Part shown: positions 8,016 to 16,121 of the stretch, in pieces | How positions within the stretch are numbered: position 1 is the first letter of the stretch | Layout of the letters: each line of letters opens with the position of its first letter | DNA from: Natrialbaceae archaeon B1-Br10_E2g2 | GTDB taxonomy: Archaea; Halobacteriota; Halobacteria; Halobacteriales; Natrialbaceae | Length of the DNA: 36,714 nt | Assembly: GCA_001563805.1 (NCBI GenBank) | Contig: LKMK01000003.1 | Coordinates: 1 to 36,714 of the forward strand | Reading direction: 5' to 3' | Notes under the pieces: model-generated | Database searches by the model: none | What the model saw: only the letters and a program-made list of their open reading frames with translations | Told to the model about the DNA's origin: nothing | Made by a program: the position numbers and the translations under genes

Positions 8016-8471
8016 CTACTCGTCGCCGTCGTCACCGTCGTCACCGCCTTCGCCGTCGTCACCGCGCGATCGCACCGCGCTGAGGGCGAGGAGGACGAGT
8101 ACGACGCCGAGGACGCGGACCGCGGTCACGAAGTCGTCGGACCACTCGACGTCCTCGGGGTTCTCGTAGGCGAGTTCGGCGCCAAACGCGAGGTAGCGGT
8201 CGGGGAACAGCGCGACCACGACGCCGGCGACGCCTCCGATGCCCAGTAGCCAGCGGTACGCGCGCCCGCCGACGACGCTCGCCAGCGCGTAGACGACGCC
8301 TTCGACCCGGACCGCCGGAACGAGGTATGGCTTGGCCGTACACTCCTCGGGGTTCTCGAGGGCGACGTCCTCGAAGGCCTCGAGGACTGCGTCGGGAAAC
8401 AGTGCCATGACGAAACCCAGCGGACCGAATGCGAGTCGTACCATACGGATATATTTCAATTCGAATGACAT
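8016..8471 (-). CDS. Small membrane protein with internal duplication, hypothetical
   Basis: A 151-residue membrane protein not assigned to a named family. It is built from two similar halves. The first reads MALFPDAVLEAFEDVALENPEE... then VPAVRVEGVVYALASV. The second reads VALFPDRYLAFGAELAYENPED... then VTAVRVLGVVLVLLAL. Each half has two hydrophobic segments, so four TM helices are likely, with the ALFPD and YENPE motifs in the loops. The C-terminus is an Asp/Gly tail. The start at 8471 gives the N-terminus MSFELKYIRM. An in-frame ATG at 8444 is the alternative, giving 142 residues. Its 3' end faces dgcA. It lies downstream of the VOC gene on the same strand and may be co-transcribed with it. 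Confidence 0.75.
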   Translation of the reverse strand: MSFELKYIRMVRLAFGPLGFVMALFPDAVLEAFEDVALENPEECTAKPYLVPAVRVEGVVYALASVVGGRAYRWLLGIGGVAGVVVALFPDRYLAFGAELAYENPEDVEWSDDFVTAVRVLGVVLVLLALSAVRSRGDDGEGGDDGDDGDE

Positions 8472-8518
8472 AACGATAGCGTCGATTCCCCCGCCGCGAG
8501 AGGGCGTGAGACGCCGGC

Positions 8519-9349
8519 TTATGAGCGCTCGAGTACGCCGAGTTGCCGGCCGAGCAGCTCGGAGTCGAAGAACGCGATCCGGCCGTCGGGCCACTCGATG
8601 GGGTCTCCCAGCGGATACCGGTTCCGGGCCGCCGCGAGGTCGTCGGTGGCGAGCAGACACGAACACGGCCCGTCGGGAAACTCCTCGAGACGGGCGCCCA
8701 GCCGGCCGTCGCTCGCCGGCCCGGGCGTCGCGAACGCGATGGGATAGCCGGGAACCGTGGCGATCGTCCCGAACCCGGGGACGTCGTCACGGACCGGCAC
8801 CGGAATTCGGTAGCAGTCGCGGAACAGCTCGATGGCGGCCTCGAGGTCCCGGACACCGAGAACGACCTGTCCGATACCGGTCAGGGGTCCGCCGGCGACG
8901 CTCGCGCTGGGTTCGACGCGGGCGGACAGCGGCGTTCGATCCGCGATAGCGAAGGGCAACAGGAGTCGGTCCTCGTCGGTGCCGAACACGGCTCGATCCC
9001 ACTCGACGAGCGTCCCGTCGTCGCGCTCTCGGGAGTCGTACAGCGGCCCGCGAACGGGGACCCCGCGCTCGAGTAGCCGTTTACACGTCGCGACGACGTC
9101 GGGGACCCGAACGCACCAGGCAACCGGGCCCGCGTCCGCGCGGATGTGTGCGGGCCAGAAATCGTGGCTCCCCTCGGCGCGTTCGGAGATGAGTTCGACG
9201 TACGAGCGGTCGTCGAATCCGAGGACGGACATATGGGTGACGCCGTTGCCGTGGACGCCGCCGTAGTCGGCCTCGAGTCCGAGCCGGTCGAATTCGTCGC
9301 TGATCGCCTCGAGATCGCTGTGGGCGAACGGGACGTGATCGATTTGCAT
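8519..9349 (-). CDS. VOC (glyoxalase-fold) family protein
   Basis: A 276-residue protein of the vicinal-oxygen-chelate superfamily, closest in pattern to the Glyoxalase_3/glyoxalase-like group. The N-terminal module starts IDHVPFAHSDLEAISDEF (His at residue 4 is the usual first metal ligand) and contains GNGVTHMSVLGFDDRSYVELIS, with a conserved glutamate as the partner ligand. The second module (about 155-276) begins GIGQVVLGVRDLEAAIELF, with glutamine replacing the histidine, so only one metal site may remain. The substrate is unknown; members act as dioxygenases, lyases or resistance proteins. An AGGTTATCC element about 30 bases before the ATG fits a promoter. The gene is divergent from the methionine synthase pair. 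Confidence 0.87.
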   Translation of the reverse strand: MQIDHVPFAHSDLEAISDEFDRLGLEADYGGVHGNGVTHMSVLGFDDRSYVELISERAEGSHDFWPAHIRADAGPVAWCVRVPDVVATCKRLLERGVPVRGPLYDSRERDDGTLVEWDRAVFGTDEDRLLLPFAIADRTPLSARVEPSASVAGGPLTGIGQVVLGVRDLEAAIELFRDCYRIPVPVRDDVPGFGTIATVPGYPIAFATPGPASDGRLGARLEEFPDGPCSCLLATDDLAAARNRYPLGDPIEWPDGRIAFFDSELLGRQLGVLERS

Positions 9350-9435
9350 GGCTCTGCTGGGGCCGCCACGGGGATAACCTTCGGGGACGCAGACAAATCG
9401 ACGCTGAGGACGGGATCGGATTCCGTGTGATTACT

Positions 9436-9466
9436 CTAATGCATTAGTCGTGATGGAAAATATTAA
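9436..9466 (+). promoter_or_regulatory. Promoter and palindromic operator candidate for the metE pair
   Basis: A perfect 12-base palindrome CTAATGCATTAG (9436-9447) is followed by GGAAAATATTAA (9455-9466), a good BRE plus TATA box 29-40 bases before the ATG at 9495. A repressor or activator bound at the palindrome would touch the transcription factor B contact. Methionine- or cobalamin-dependent control is an inference from the downstream genes. Confidence 0.55.
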
Positions 9467-9494
9467 GCGTCGGTATAACCTAGCCCGGCCTACG

Positions 9495-10496
9495 ATGACT
9501 GAGTACGTTTCGACCACGCCCGGCTGTTATCCGCTGCCGGACTGGGCGAAAGACGACCTCTCGGACCTGAAAGGCCACCAGAAACACGATCTCATCGGCG
9601 GCGACGAACGCGAGGAGATCGTCACCGTCTACGAGGAAGCCCGCGAGGAACTGATCGGCGTCCAGCAGGAGGCCGGCCTCGATCGAATCGTCGAGGGGCA
9701 GCTGCGCTGGGACGACATGATCGCCCACCCGCTGGCCGTCCACGACGCCGTCGAAACCCGCGGCATCGTCCGCTACTACGACAACAACAACTTCTACCGC
9801 GAGCCCGTCGTCTCGGGCGAACTCGACTTCTCCGGCGACGTCGCGAGCGAACTCGAGGCCGCGGCCGACCTCGTGGACGACGGCCTGCAGGCGGTTCTCC
9901 CGGGCCCGTACTCGCTCGCCGACCTCGCGACGGACGAACAGTACGGTGACGAGGCCGACTTCCTGGCTGCGATCGCCGACTTCCTCGCGGGCGAAGTCGA
10001 CGCCTTCCCCGACGTCGAGACGCTGTTCTTGCTCGAGCCCTCGCTCGTCGAGTCGGCACCCGACGACGGCCTCGACGAGCGCGCGAGCGAGGCGATCGAC
10101 CAGGTCGCCGCCGCGACGGACGCCGACGTCGTCGTCCAGCCCTACTGGGGCGCACTCGAGGAGAAGGTCTACGCCCACCTGCTCGACGCCGACGTCGAGG
10201 CGGTCGGATTCGACTTCGTCGCCGACCAGGACCAGAATCTCTACAACATCCAGGAGTACGGCGCGACCGACGACGTCTCGCTCGGCCTCGCGGACGGTCA
10301 GAACACGCTCGTCGAGGACCCCGAAGCGATCCGCGACCGGGTCGACTGGGTGTTCGACCAGCTGCCGGTCTCTACGTTCGAGACGGTCTATCTCACGACG
10401 AACACGGAGACGTTCTACCTGCCCTACGCCAAACACGAGGAGAAACTCGCCGTCCTCGCCGAAGCCGCGGAACTCGCGGAGGTGACCGCCGCATGA
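9495..10496 (+). CDS. MetE N-terminal-like protein, partner of archaeal methionine synthase
   Basis: A 333-residue TIM-barrel protein of the UROD/MetE-like superfamily. It resembles a MetE barrel (TTPGCYPLPDW at the start, RIVEGQLRWDDMIAHPLA, LPGPYSLADLA, VQPYWGALEEKVY, GFDFV) but lacks the His-Cys...Cys zinc set, so it is unlikely to activate homocysteine itself. In haloarchaea this gene type regularly precedes the catalytic metE. It may bind the methyl donor or assist transfer; that role is inferred. ATG 9495 is preferred over an in-frame ATG at 9450, because the promoter TATA box lies between them. Its last codons overlap the next gene by four bases (ATGA), indicating tight coupling. Confidence 0.85.
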   Translation: MTEYVSTTPGCYPLPDWAKDDLSDLKGHQKHDLIGGDEREEIVTVYEEAREELIGVQQEAGLDRIVEGQLRWDDMIAHPLAVHDAVETRGIVRYYDNNNFYREPVVSGELDFSGDVASELEAAADLVDDGLQAVLPGPYSLADLATDEQYGDEADFLAAIADFLAGEVDAFPDVETLFLLEPSLVESAPDDGLDERASEAIDQVAAATDADVVVQPYWGALEEKVYAHLLDADVEAVGFDFVADQDQNLYNIQEYGATDDVSLGLADGQNTLVEDPEAIRDRVDWVFDQLPVSTFETVYLTTNTETFYLPYAKHEEKLAVLAEAAELAEVTAA

Positions 10497-11563
10497 GCAA
10501 CGAGAACAAAGACCAGTTCCGACCCGAGGGCCACGAGAACGACCACTTCCTGCTGACGACCGTCGTCGGCAGCTACCCCAAACCGAAGTGGCTCAACCGT
10601 GCGAAGGAACTCTACGAGGACCCCGACCACAAGTTCGACGCCGACGATTACCAGGAGGCCAAAGACGACGGCGCTCGCCTCATCACGCAGGAACACGAGC
10701 GTGCAGGCCTCGACGTCGTCGTCGACGGCGAGATGCGCCGCAACGAGATGGTCGAGTTCTTCGCTCACCGCATCGAAGGCTACGAGTTCAACGGTCCCGT
10801 CAAGGTCTGGGGACACAACTACTTCGACAAACCGAGCGTCGTCTCGGAGGTCGAATACGACGAGAGCTGGCTCGTCGACGAGTACGAGTTCACCGCGAGC
10901 GCGACCGACCGCCCCGTCAAGGTGCCGATCACCGGCCCGTACACGCTCGCAAACTGGTCGTTCAACGAGGCCTATGACGACGACGACGAACTGACGCTCG
11001 ACCTCGCCGACCTCGTCAACGAGGAGATCGAAAAGCTCGTCGAGGCCGGCGCCCGCTACATCCAGATCGACGAACCCGCGCTCGCGACCACGCCCGACGA
11101 CCACGCCATCGTCGGGGAGGCACTCGAGCACATCGTCGCCGACATCCCCGAGGAGGTCCGCATCGGCCTGCACGTCTGTTACGGCGACTACTCGCGGATC
11201 TACCCCGAGATCCTCGAGTTCCCCGTCGACGAGTTCGACCTGGAGCTCGCAAACGGCGACTACGACCAGCTCGACGTCTTCAAAGATCCCGAGTTCACGG
11301 CCGACCTCGCACTCGGCGTCACGGACGTCCACGTCGCCGATGTCGAATCGGTCGAACAGATCGAGGAGAACATCAAGAAAGGCCTCGAGATCGTCCCGCC
11401 GGACCAGCTCGTCGTCTCGCCCGACTGCGGCGTCAAGTTGCTGCCCCGCGAGGTCGCCTACGGCAAGATGGCCAACATGGTCGAGGCCGCCCGCAACGTC
11501 GAGGCGCAACTCGACGCCGGCGAGATCGACCTCGAACACGCGCACGCCCCGGCCGACGACTGA
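10493..11563 (+). CDS. metE: Methionine synthase, MetE catalytic-domain type
   Basis: A 356-residue cobalamin-independent methionine synthase of the short archaeal form, corresponding to the C-terminal catalytic barrel of bacterial MetE (which is about 750 residues). It shows LLTTVVGSYPKP, DVVVDGEMRRNEMVEFF, ITGPYTLANWS, IQIDEPALA, the zinc ligands His and Cys in GLHVCYGDYS, and the second Cys in VSPDCGVKLLPRE. All catalytic parts are therefore present. It methylates homocysteine to methionine. Short archaeal forms often use a donor other than polyglutamylated methyl-folate, and which donor is used here is not visible. It is translated in overlap with the preceding MetE-like gene. Confidence 0.92.
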   Translation: MSNENKDQFRPEGHENDHFLLTTVVGSYPKPKWLNRAKELYEDPDHKFDADDYQEAKDDGARLITQEHERAGLDVVVDGEMRRNEMVEFFAHRIEGYEFNGPVKVWGHNYFDKPSVVSEVEYDESWLVDEYEFTASATDRPVKVPITGPYTLANWSFNEAYDDDDELTLDLADLVNEEIEKLVEAGARYIQIDEPALATTPDDHAIVGEALEHIVADIPEEVRIGLHVCYGDYSRIYPEILEFPVDEFDLELANGDYDQLDVFKDPEFTADLALGVTDVHVADVESVEQIEENIKKGLEIVPPDQLVVSPDCGVKLLPREVAYGKMANMVEAARNVEAQLDAGEIDLEHAHAPADD

Positions 11564-11650
11564 CGGCCCCGTTCTCGACTCCGATTCATCGTTTCTCCAC
11601 TTTCGACCCGTCTTCGATCCCGGCGTGCGCTTAGGTATTATTTAATTCTC

Positions 11651-11942
11651 GACACAGTGTACGGCCACGTAGAAATCCCACACGAGGCGACGGCGGCGAC
11701 GGCTCCCCGTAGTTCGAGTATCTGAACCTCTCCAGTCGAGCGGCAGCGTCACGTCGCCACAGTAACTCGAGCCCGACCGCCTCGTTCGAGGGCCACACTG
11801 CCGAACAGCGCGCGTTCGTCGACGCGATTGTCGGTGACACCGAGATACCGAGAACGTCGAGCAGACACTGGCCGTCCAGCGCCTGCTCGAGGACATCTCT
11901 CGTTCACGCAAGCGTGAACAAACCGTGCGAATTAACCAGTGA
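11651..11942 (+). pseudogene. Decayed C-terminal remnant of a Gfo/Idh/MocA oxidoreductase
   Basis: This otherwise gene-free stretch contains consecutive protein-like pieces in three different plus frames. DTVYGHVEIPHEAT is readable from 11651. TASFEGHTAEQRAFVDAIVG lies in a second frame up to about 11840. NVEQTLAVQRLLEDISRS and a short tail run in a third frame from 11853 to a stop at 11940-11942. FVDAI...TLAVQRLLE is the typical C-terminal helix of Gfo/Idh/MocA dehydrogenases. The order and spacing fit one ancestral gene broken by at least two frameshifts, with the N-terminal dinucleotide domain lost. The intact family member at 13041-14165 is a neighbour. The remaining bases to 12044 hold nothing else recognised. 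Confidence 0.6.
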
Positions 11943-12044
11943 CGCCGTGGAAGCGGACGGTGTCGATCCCGTAACACGTGACCCGCCCTGACTGTATCGC
12001 CCGCCAACCACCACGAAAGATCCCCACTACACGAGACCAAACCC

Positions 12045-13013
12045 ATGGATATCGGCGTTCACACCCCACCGTTGTACGATCGATCGTTCGAGGAGGCCCT
12101 CGCGTTTCTCGCGGACCGCGGCGTCACCGCGGTCGAACCCGGCGTCGGCGGCTACCCCGGCGACGACCACCTCGAGCGTGAGCAGTACCTCGACGACGAG
12201 TCGGCACAGGAGACCCTCCAGGAGACGCTTGCGGACCACGAGATGCGCATTAGCGCCCTCGCGACGCACAACAACCCGTTGCACCCCGACGAGGACGAGG
12301 CCGAGACGGCCGACACCGAACTCCGCGAGGCGATCCGACTCGCCGCCCAGCTCGAGGTCGGGACCGTCACCTGCTTTTCGGGCCTGCCAGCCGGCGGGCC
12401 CGACGACAGCGTCCCCAACTGGATCACCGTGCCCTGGCCGCCCGAACACGCCGCGGCGCTCGAGTACCAGTGGGGCCGGGCCACCGAGTACTGGTCCGAG
12501 CTTGCCGAATTCGCGGACGAGCACGACGTCGACCTCGCGATCGAGATGCACCCGAACATGCTGGTGTACGAACCCGCCGGCTTGCTCCGGCTCCGGTCGG
12601 TGACGAACGAGCGCGTCGGGGCCAACTTCGATCCATCCCACCTCTACTGGCAGGGGATCGACGTCACCGACGCGATCCGGTTTCTCGGCACCGACGACGC
12701 GATCCACCACGTCCACGCGAAGGACACGCAGATCTACGACGAACAGGCGCGGATCAAAGGTGTCCTCGATACGACCGCTTACGACGACGAACTGCACCGT
12801 TCGTGGCTGTTCCGCTCGGTCGGCTACGGCCACGGCGAAGAACACTGGAAAGACGTCGTCTCGACCCTGCGGATGGTCGGCTACGACGACGTCCTCAGCA
12901 TCGAACACGAGGACTCGCTCACCAGTTCGATCGAGGGCCTCGAGAAAGCGATCGACTGCCTCCATCGGGCCGTCTTCCGGGAAACCCCCGGTGAGGCCTA
13001 CTGGGCGGAATAA
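12045..13013 (+). CDS. Sugar phosphate isomerase/epimerase (xylose isomerase-like TIM barrel)
   Basis: A 322-residue AP-endonuclease family 2 TIM barrel. It begins MDIGVHTPPLYDRSFEEAL and shows the metal-binding set: E167 (AIEMHPNM), D196 (NFDPSHLYWQ), H222 and H224 (HHVHAKD) and E287 (LSIEHED). That set is typical of sugar isomerases and epimerases rather than DNA repair enzymes. Such proteins are commonly paired with Gfo/Idh/MocA dehydrogenases in inositol, 3-keto-sugar or glycoside catabolism, and here the next gene, 27 bases downstream, is exactly such a dehydrogenase. The exact sugar is unknown. The length is slightly above the 270-300 usual for the family. Confidence 0.92.
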   Translation: MDIGVHTPPLYDRSFEEALAFLADRGVTAVEPGVGGYPGDDHLEREQYLDDESAQETLQETLADHEMRISALATHNNPLHPDEDEAETADTELREAIRLAAQLEVGTVTCFSGLPAGGPDDSVPNWITVPWPPEHAAALEYQWGRATEYWSELAEFADEHDVDLAIEMHPNMLVYEPAGLLRLRSVTNERVGANFDPSHLYWQGIDVTDAIRFLGTDDAIHHVHAKDTQIYDEQARIKGVLDTTAYDDELHRSWLFRSVGYGHGEEHWKDVVSTLRMVGYDDVLSIEHEDSLTSSIEGLEKAIDCLHRAVFRETPGEAYWAE

Positions 13014-13040
13014 CCACCGACGATACAGCTCCCATACACT

Positions 13041-14165
13041 ATGACACTCGACGTTGGCGTTCTCGGCTACCGGTTCATGGGTAACGCACACGCAAACGCC
13101 ATGGCGCGACTTCCGATGTTCTTCCCGGACGCGCCCGCGGTCGACCGCTCGGTCCTCGTCGGCCGCGACGAGTCCGCCCTCGAGGAGGCGGCCGACCGCT
13201 TCGGCTTCGATTCGATCGCGACCGACTGGGCGGACGTCGTCGACGAGGTCGACGTCTTCTACAACCTCGGTCCGAACCACGTCCACGCCGAGCCCTCGAT
13301 CGCCGCACTCGAGGCCGGCACGCCCGTCTTCTGTGAGAAACCCCTCGCCCCGACGCTCGAGACTGCCGAGGAGATGGCGGACGCCGCCGCGAACGCGGGC
13401 GAGGACGTACCCGCAGGCTGTGCGTTCAACTACCGGTTCGTCCCCGCGATCCAGTACGCAAAGCGGCTGGTCGCGGCCGGCGAGCTCGGCGAGATCCGCC
13501 ACGTCCGCGGCCGCTACCTGCAAGACTGGCTGGTCGACCCAGATGCCCCGTGGTCCTGGCGCAACGACGCCGAACTGGCGGGCTCCGGCGCGCTCGGCGA
13601 TCTCGGCGCGCACACGGTCGATCTCCTGCGCTTTCTCGTCGGCGACGACGACCTCGCGGGCGAGATCCGACGCGTCAGCGGCCACCTGCGGACGTTCGTC
13701 GACGAGCGTCCCGTCCCCGGAGAAGACGAAACGCGACCAGTCACCGTCGACGACGCCTACTCCGCACAGGTCGAGTTCGAACACGGCGCGATGGGAACCA
13801 TCGAGGCCTCGCGGGTCGCGAGGGGTCACAAGAACGACCACACGATCGAGATCCACGGCTCGGCGGGCAGCCTGCGGTTCTCGCTCGAGCGATTGAACGA
13901 ACTCGAACTCTTACGCGATGGCAATCGAGGCTACGAGACGATCCTCGTCACCGACGCCGACGACCCCTACGTCGACCACTGGTGGCCGCCCGGACACGTG
14001 CTGGGCTGGGAACACACCTTCGTCCACGAGAACTACGAGTTCCTCAGCGCCGTCGCCGACGGCTCCACGTTCGAGCCGAGTTTCGCCGACGGCCTCGCCG
14101 CCCAGCGTGTGCTCGCGGCGATCGAAAAGAGCGACGAGCGCGGCGAGTGGATCACGCTCGAGTGA
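13041..14165 (+). CDS. Gfo/Idh/MocA family NAD(P)-dependent sugar dehydrogenase
   Basis: A 374-residue two-domain oxidoreductase. The N-terminal Rossmann fold begins LDVGVLGYRFMGNAHANAM, with the glycine loop altered to GYRFMG. The catalytic EKPLAPT motif places the family lysine at residue 100. The middle SGALGDLGAHTVDLLRFL supplies the histidine/aspartate active-site segment, and the C-terminal beta sheet ends with FADGLAAQRVLAAIEKS. It should oxidise a cyclic sugar or polyol hydroxyl with NAD(P). It is probably co-transcribed with the upstream isomerase, so the pair likely oxidises and isomerises the same substrate. A broken relative lies upstream at 11651-11942. Confidence 0.93.
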   Translation: MTLDVGVLGYRFMGNAHANAMARLPMFFPDAPAVDRSVLVGRDESALEEAADRFGFDSIATDWADVVDEVDVFYNLGPNHVHAEPSIAALEAGTPVFCEKPLAPTLETAEEMADAAANAGEDVPAGCAFNYRFVPAIQYAKRLVAAGELGEIRHVRGRYLQDWLVDPDAPWSWRNDAELAGSGALGDLGAHTVDLLRFLVGDDDLAGEIRRVSGHLRTFVDERPVPGEDETRPVTVDDAYSAQVEFEHGAMGTIEASRVARGHKNDHTIEIHGSAGSLRFSLERLNELELLRDGNRGYETILVTDADDPYVDHWWPPGHVLGWEHTFVHENYEFLSAVADGSTFEPSFADGLAAQRVLAAIEKSDERGEWITLE

Positions 14166-14201
14166 GTCGCCAGAGCGGGTCGACTCGAGTGAGTCGGCTC
14201 G

Positions 14202-14474
14202 TCAGGTCGGCCCCGAGTCGGGGTTCGACTCCGACTCGACGCGTGTCACCGTCTTGATCTCGTCGTATCGGACGCTTTTGCCGTCGAGCGGCTGGCCGTC
14301 GAGCTCGAGGTAGCCGGCCTCGACGCCGGTCACCTCGCCCGTCACCGCCGGGTCGTCGCCGCCGGTGCGTTCGGCCTCGCGGACCTCGACCTCGTCGCCA
14401 ACGTCGACGTGGTCGCGAACGAGCGCTTCAGTTCGGTCGTCGTCCGCGTCCGGCGGAATCGTGAGTTCGGTCAT
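14202..14474 (-). CDS. Small acidic protein, hypothetical
   Basis: A 90-residue acidic protein, beginning MTELTIPPDADDDRTEALV, with alternating beta-strand-like stretches (VGDEVEVREAE, AVTGEVTGVEAGYLELDG, KSVRYDEIKTVTRVE) that suggest a small SH3- or Sm-like beta barrel. I do not recognise a named family. The upstream part of the frame (rich in Arg, Cys and Gly) is unlike haloarchaeal protein, so the ATG at 14474 is chosen. It ends in a short Ser/Asn/Asp tail. It is downstream of the thioredoxin-reductase-like gene on the same strand, 152 bases away, so a shared transcript is possible but not shown. Confidence 0.65.
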   Translation of the reverse strand: MTELTIPPDADDDRTEALVRDHVDVGDEVEVREAERTGGDDPAVTGEVTGVEAGYLELDGQPLDGKSVRYDEIKTVTRVESESNPDSGPT

Positions 14475-14626
14475 CACTCGACACCTCGAGCGGCCCGGCC
14501 GTAACCGACCGCACGGCACCTGACGGCGCTTTTTTCGACGCCGCTCGAGCGTCGTGCTTCCGGACAGCAGTCACTCAACCGAAGACGGCGTCCGTCGAAT
14601 CCTTACGCCACCTCTGTTCGACGGTA

Positions 14627-15691
14627 TCAGTCGTCGGCGCCCCCCTCGGAATCCCCGGCATGTCCCTCGTGGTCGACCGCCGTCGCTTTCAGCCTCGAGG
14701 AGACCGCCGGGACGTCAGTTTCCGAGACGGCTCCGCACGCGTCGATCTCCTCGAGCGACCGCGGGAACGCACGGAGGTCCTTGTGGACAGCGATGCCCGC
14801 GTTGGCACCTTCGCCCATCGCGATCGGGACCTGGTTGTGTCCGGGCGTGAGGTCGCCGACGGCGTAGACGCCCTCGAGCGACGTTCGGCCGTGGTCGTCG
14901 ACGGCGACGGTGCCCTCGTCGGTTCGCTCGAGGCCCAGCGACTCGACGAGGTCGTCGTGATAGTTCGAGCCGTACATCGGGAAGCCGCCGGTGTACGCCC
15001 GCGTCGTCCCGTCGTCGAACTCGAAGGACTCGAGCCAGCCGTCGTCGCGTCGGGTCATGCCCGCGATCTCGGCGGTCACGACGTCGACGGGGTGGGCCTC
15101 GAGCAGCGTCGCCGTCTCCTCGCTCCACGCGGGCGCTTCGCCGCGGGTGAGCACGTCGACGTCGTCGGTGTAGTTCAACATGATCATCGCGACGTGGGCC
15201 GCGGCGTCGGTCGTCCCCATCACGTAGACCGGCTCGTCGACGAACATGAACGCATCACAGTGCAAACAGTAGTGTAGCCCACGGCCGGTGCGTGGAAGCG
15301 GCGGATCGGGATGCTCGTCGGCGAACCCCGTGGCGAGGACGACCCGGCAGACGTCGACCGCCTCGTCGTTGAACGAGACGCGGAAGCCGCCATCGACAGG
15401 ACTCGAGTCCGGCCCGTCGATCGGGGTGACGTTCTCGACGAGGCCGCGTTCGACGTCGGCGCCGTAGCCCTGGACCTGTTCGCGGGCGGTCTGGAGGAAC
15501 TCGTTGCCGGAGACGTGCTCTTCGACGCCAATGACGTTGTGGGTCTCTTGCATCATCGCCGCTCGTCCACCGCCGCGGTCGACGACCAGCGTGTCGAGCC
15601 CCAGTCGAGTCGCGTACAATGCAGCCGAGAGCCCCGCCGGCCCGCCGCCGACGACCGCGACGTCGTAGTCGAATCCATCCTCCGTATACAT
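14627..15691 (-). CDS. Thioredoxin-reductase-like FAD/NAD(P) oxidoreductase
   Basis: A 354-residue flavoprotein of the thioredoxin reductase family. The FAD dinucleotide motif VAVVGGGPAGLSAALYATRLG lies at the N-terminus (about 10-30). The redox-active pair is present as HYCLHCDAF (CxxC), compared with CATC in classical TrxB. The C-terminal FAD motif is LEGVYAVGDLTPGHNQVPIAMGEG. The NADPH motif region (VYVMGTTDAAAHVAMIML) departs from the standard GGGxxA loop, so the electron donor may not be NADPH; some archaeal homologues use other donors. A C-terminal extension of about 40 residues carries a low-complexity Asp/Gly tail. ATG 15691 begins the conserved domain, and CTTTTCTTG at about 15715-15724 is a possible promoter. 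Confidence 0.9.
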   Translation of the reverse strand: MYTEDGFDYDVAVVGGGPAGLSAALYATRLGLDTLVVDRGGGRAAMMQETHNVIGVEEHVSGNEFLQTAREQVQGYGADVERGLVENVTPIDGPDSSPVDGGFRVSFNDEAVDVCRVVLATGFADEHPDPPLPRTGRGLHYCLHCDAFMFVDEPVYVMGTTDAAAHVAMIMLNYTDDVDVLTRGEAPAWSEETATLLEAHPVDVVTAEIAGMTRRDDGWLESFEFDDGTTRAYTGGFPMYGSNYHDDLVESLGLERTDEGTVAVDDHGRTSLEGVYAVGDLTPGHNQVPIAMGEGANAGIAVHKDLRAFPRSLEEIDACGAVSETDVPAVSSRLKATAVDHEGHAGDSEGGADD

Positions 15692-15894
15692 ACGTAAGGG
15701 GTTTGATGCGGGCAAGAAAAGGTTGTCTGCCCGGTAGCTCGGGCTGGCCTGGGCCCCGGTATCACCGAACGAGGTATCGAATCGGGGCGGTCACGGCGCA
15801 GGGCCGGATTCGCTGCGTCGGTCGATCCAGCCGGGTCGTCTCGACACTGCCCGACGAGGGCCGTCGATCGGATCCTCACGCCGGCGACGACCAA

Positions 15895-15990
15895 TCACTC
15901 CTCCCACTGTGTCGAGATGTAGAGCAACGCGATCAGACAGAGGATCACGATGACGAACAGGGCGATCGTCATGATCCGGGGTGCGACCAT
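15895..15990 (-). CDS. 31-residue single-TM microprotein
   Basis: A very short open frame from ATG 15990 to a TGA stop at 15895-15897. It encodes a positively charged start (MVAPRI), a continuous hydrophobic helix of about 20 residues rich in Ile, Leu and Val, and an acidic end (STQWEE). The clean charge-hydrophobic-charge layout is what a real membrane microprotein looks like, and similar tiny single-TM proteins are common in haloarchaea. The surrounding DNA (15692-16121) otherwise contains no gene. No partner can be named. It lies upstream of the flavoprotein gene on the same strand, so a role beside that gene is possible. Confidence 0.6.
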   Translation of the reverse strand: MVAPRIMTIALFVIVILCLIALLYISTQWEE

Positions 15991-16121
15991 ACGCGCGGTT
16001 CGAACGCGTCGCTCAAAGCCATACCGGTCGCGGGCGGCCCGAGCCCGGTCGCCGGCGACTCGAGCGCCGAATGCGAGGAAGCCGCACGACGGTTTTTGTA
16101 CGATCCGGGCGAACGACAGGT

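Noticed and set aside
10424-11545. Antisense open frame opposite metE
   Set aside because: Shadow of the metE coding strand; the translation is Val/Asp-rich without motifs.
12027-13856. Very long open frame on the minus strand opposite the sugar isomerase and dehydrogenase genes
   Set aside because: High-GC codon bias leaves antisense frames open. The translation is a low-complexity Val/Asp/Arg mix with no domain, while the plus strand carries complete enzyme motifs.
14157-14199. CTCGAGTGAGTCG present twice after the Gfo/Idh/MocA gene
   Set aside because: CTCGAG is extremely common in this genome, and the repeat is short; probably chance.
14530-14537. CTTTTTT tract considered as a terminator
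   Set aside because: On the plus strand it is over 360 bases after the last plus gene, and on the minus strand it is an A tract, so it cannot end either neighbouring transcript.
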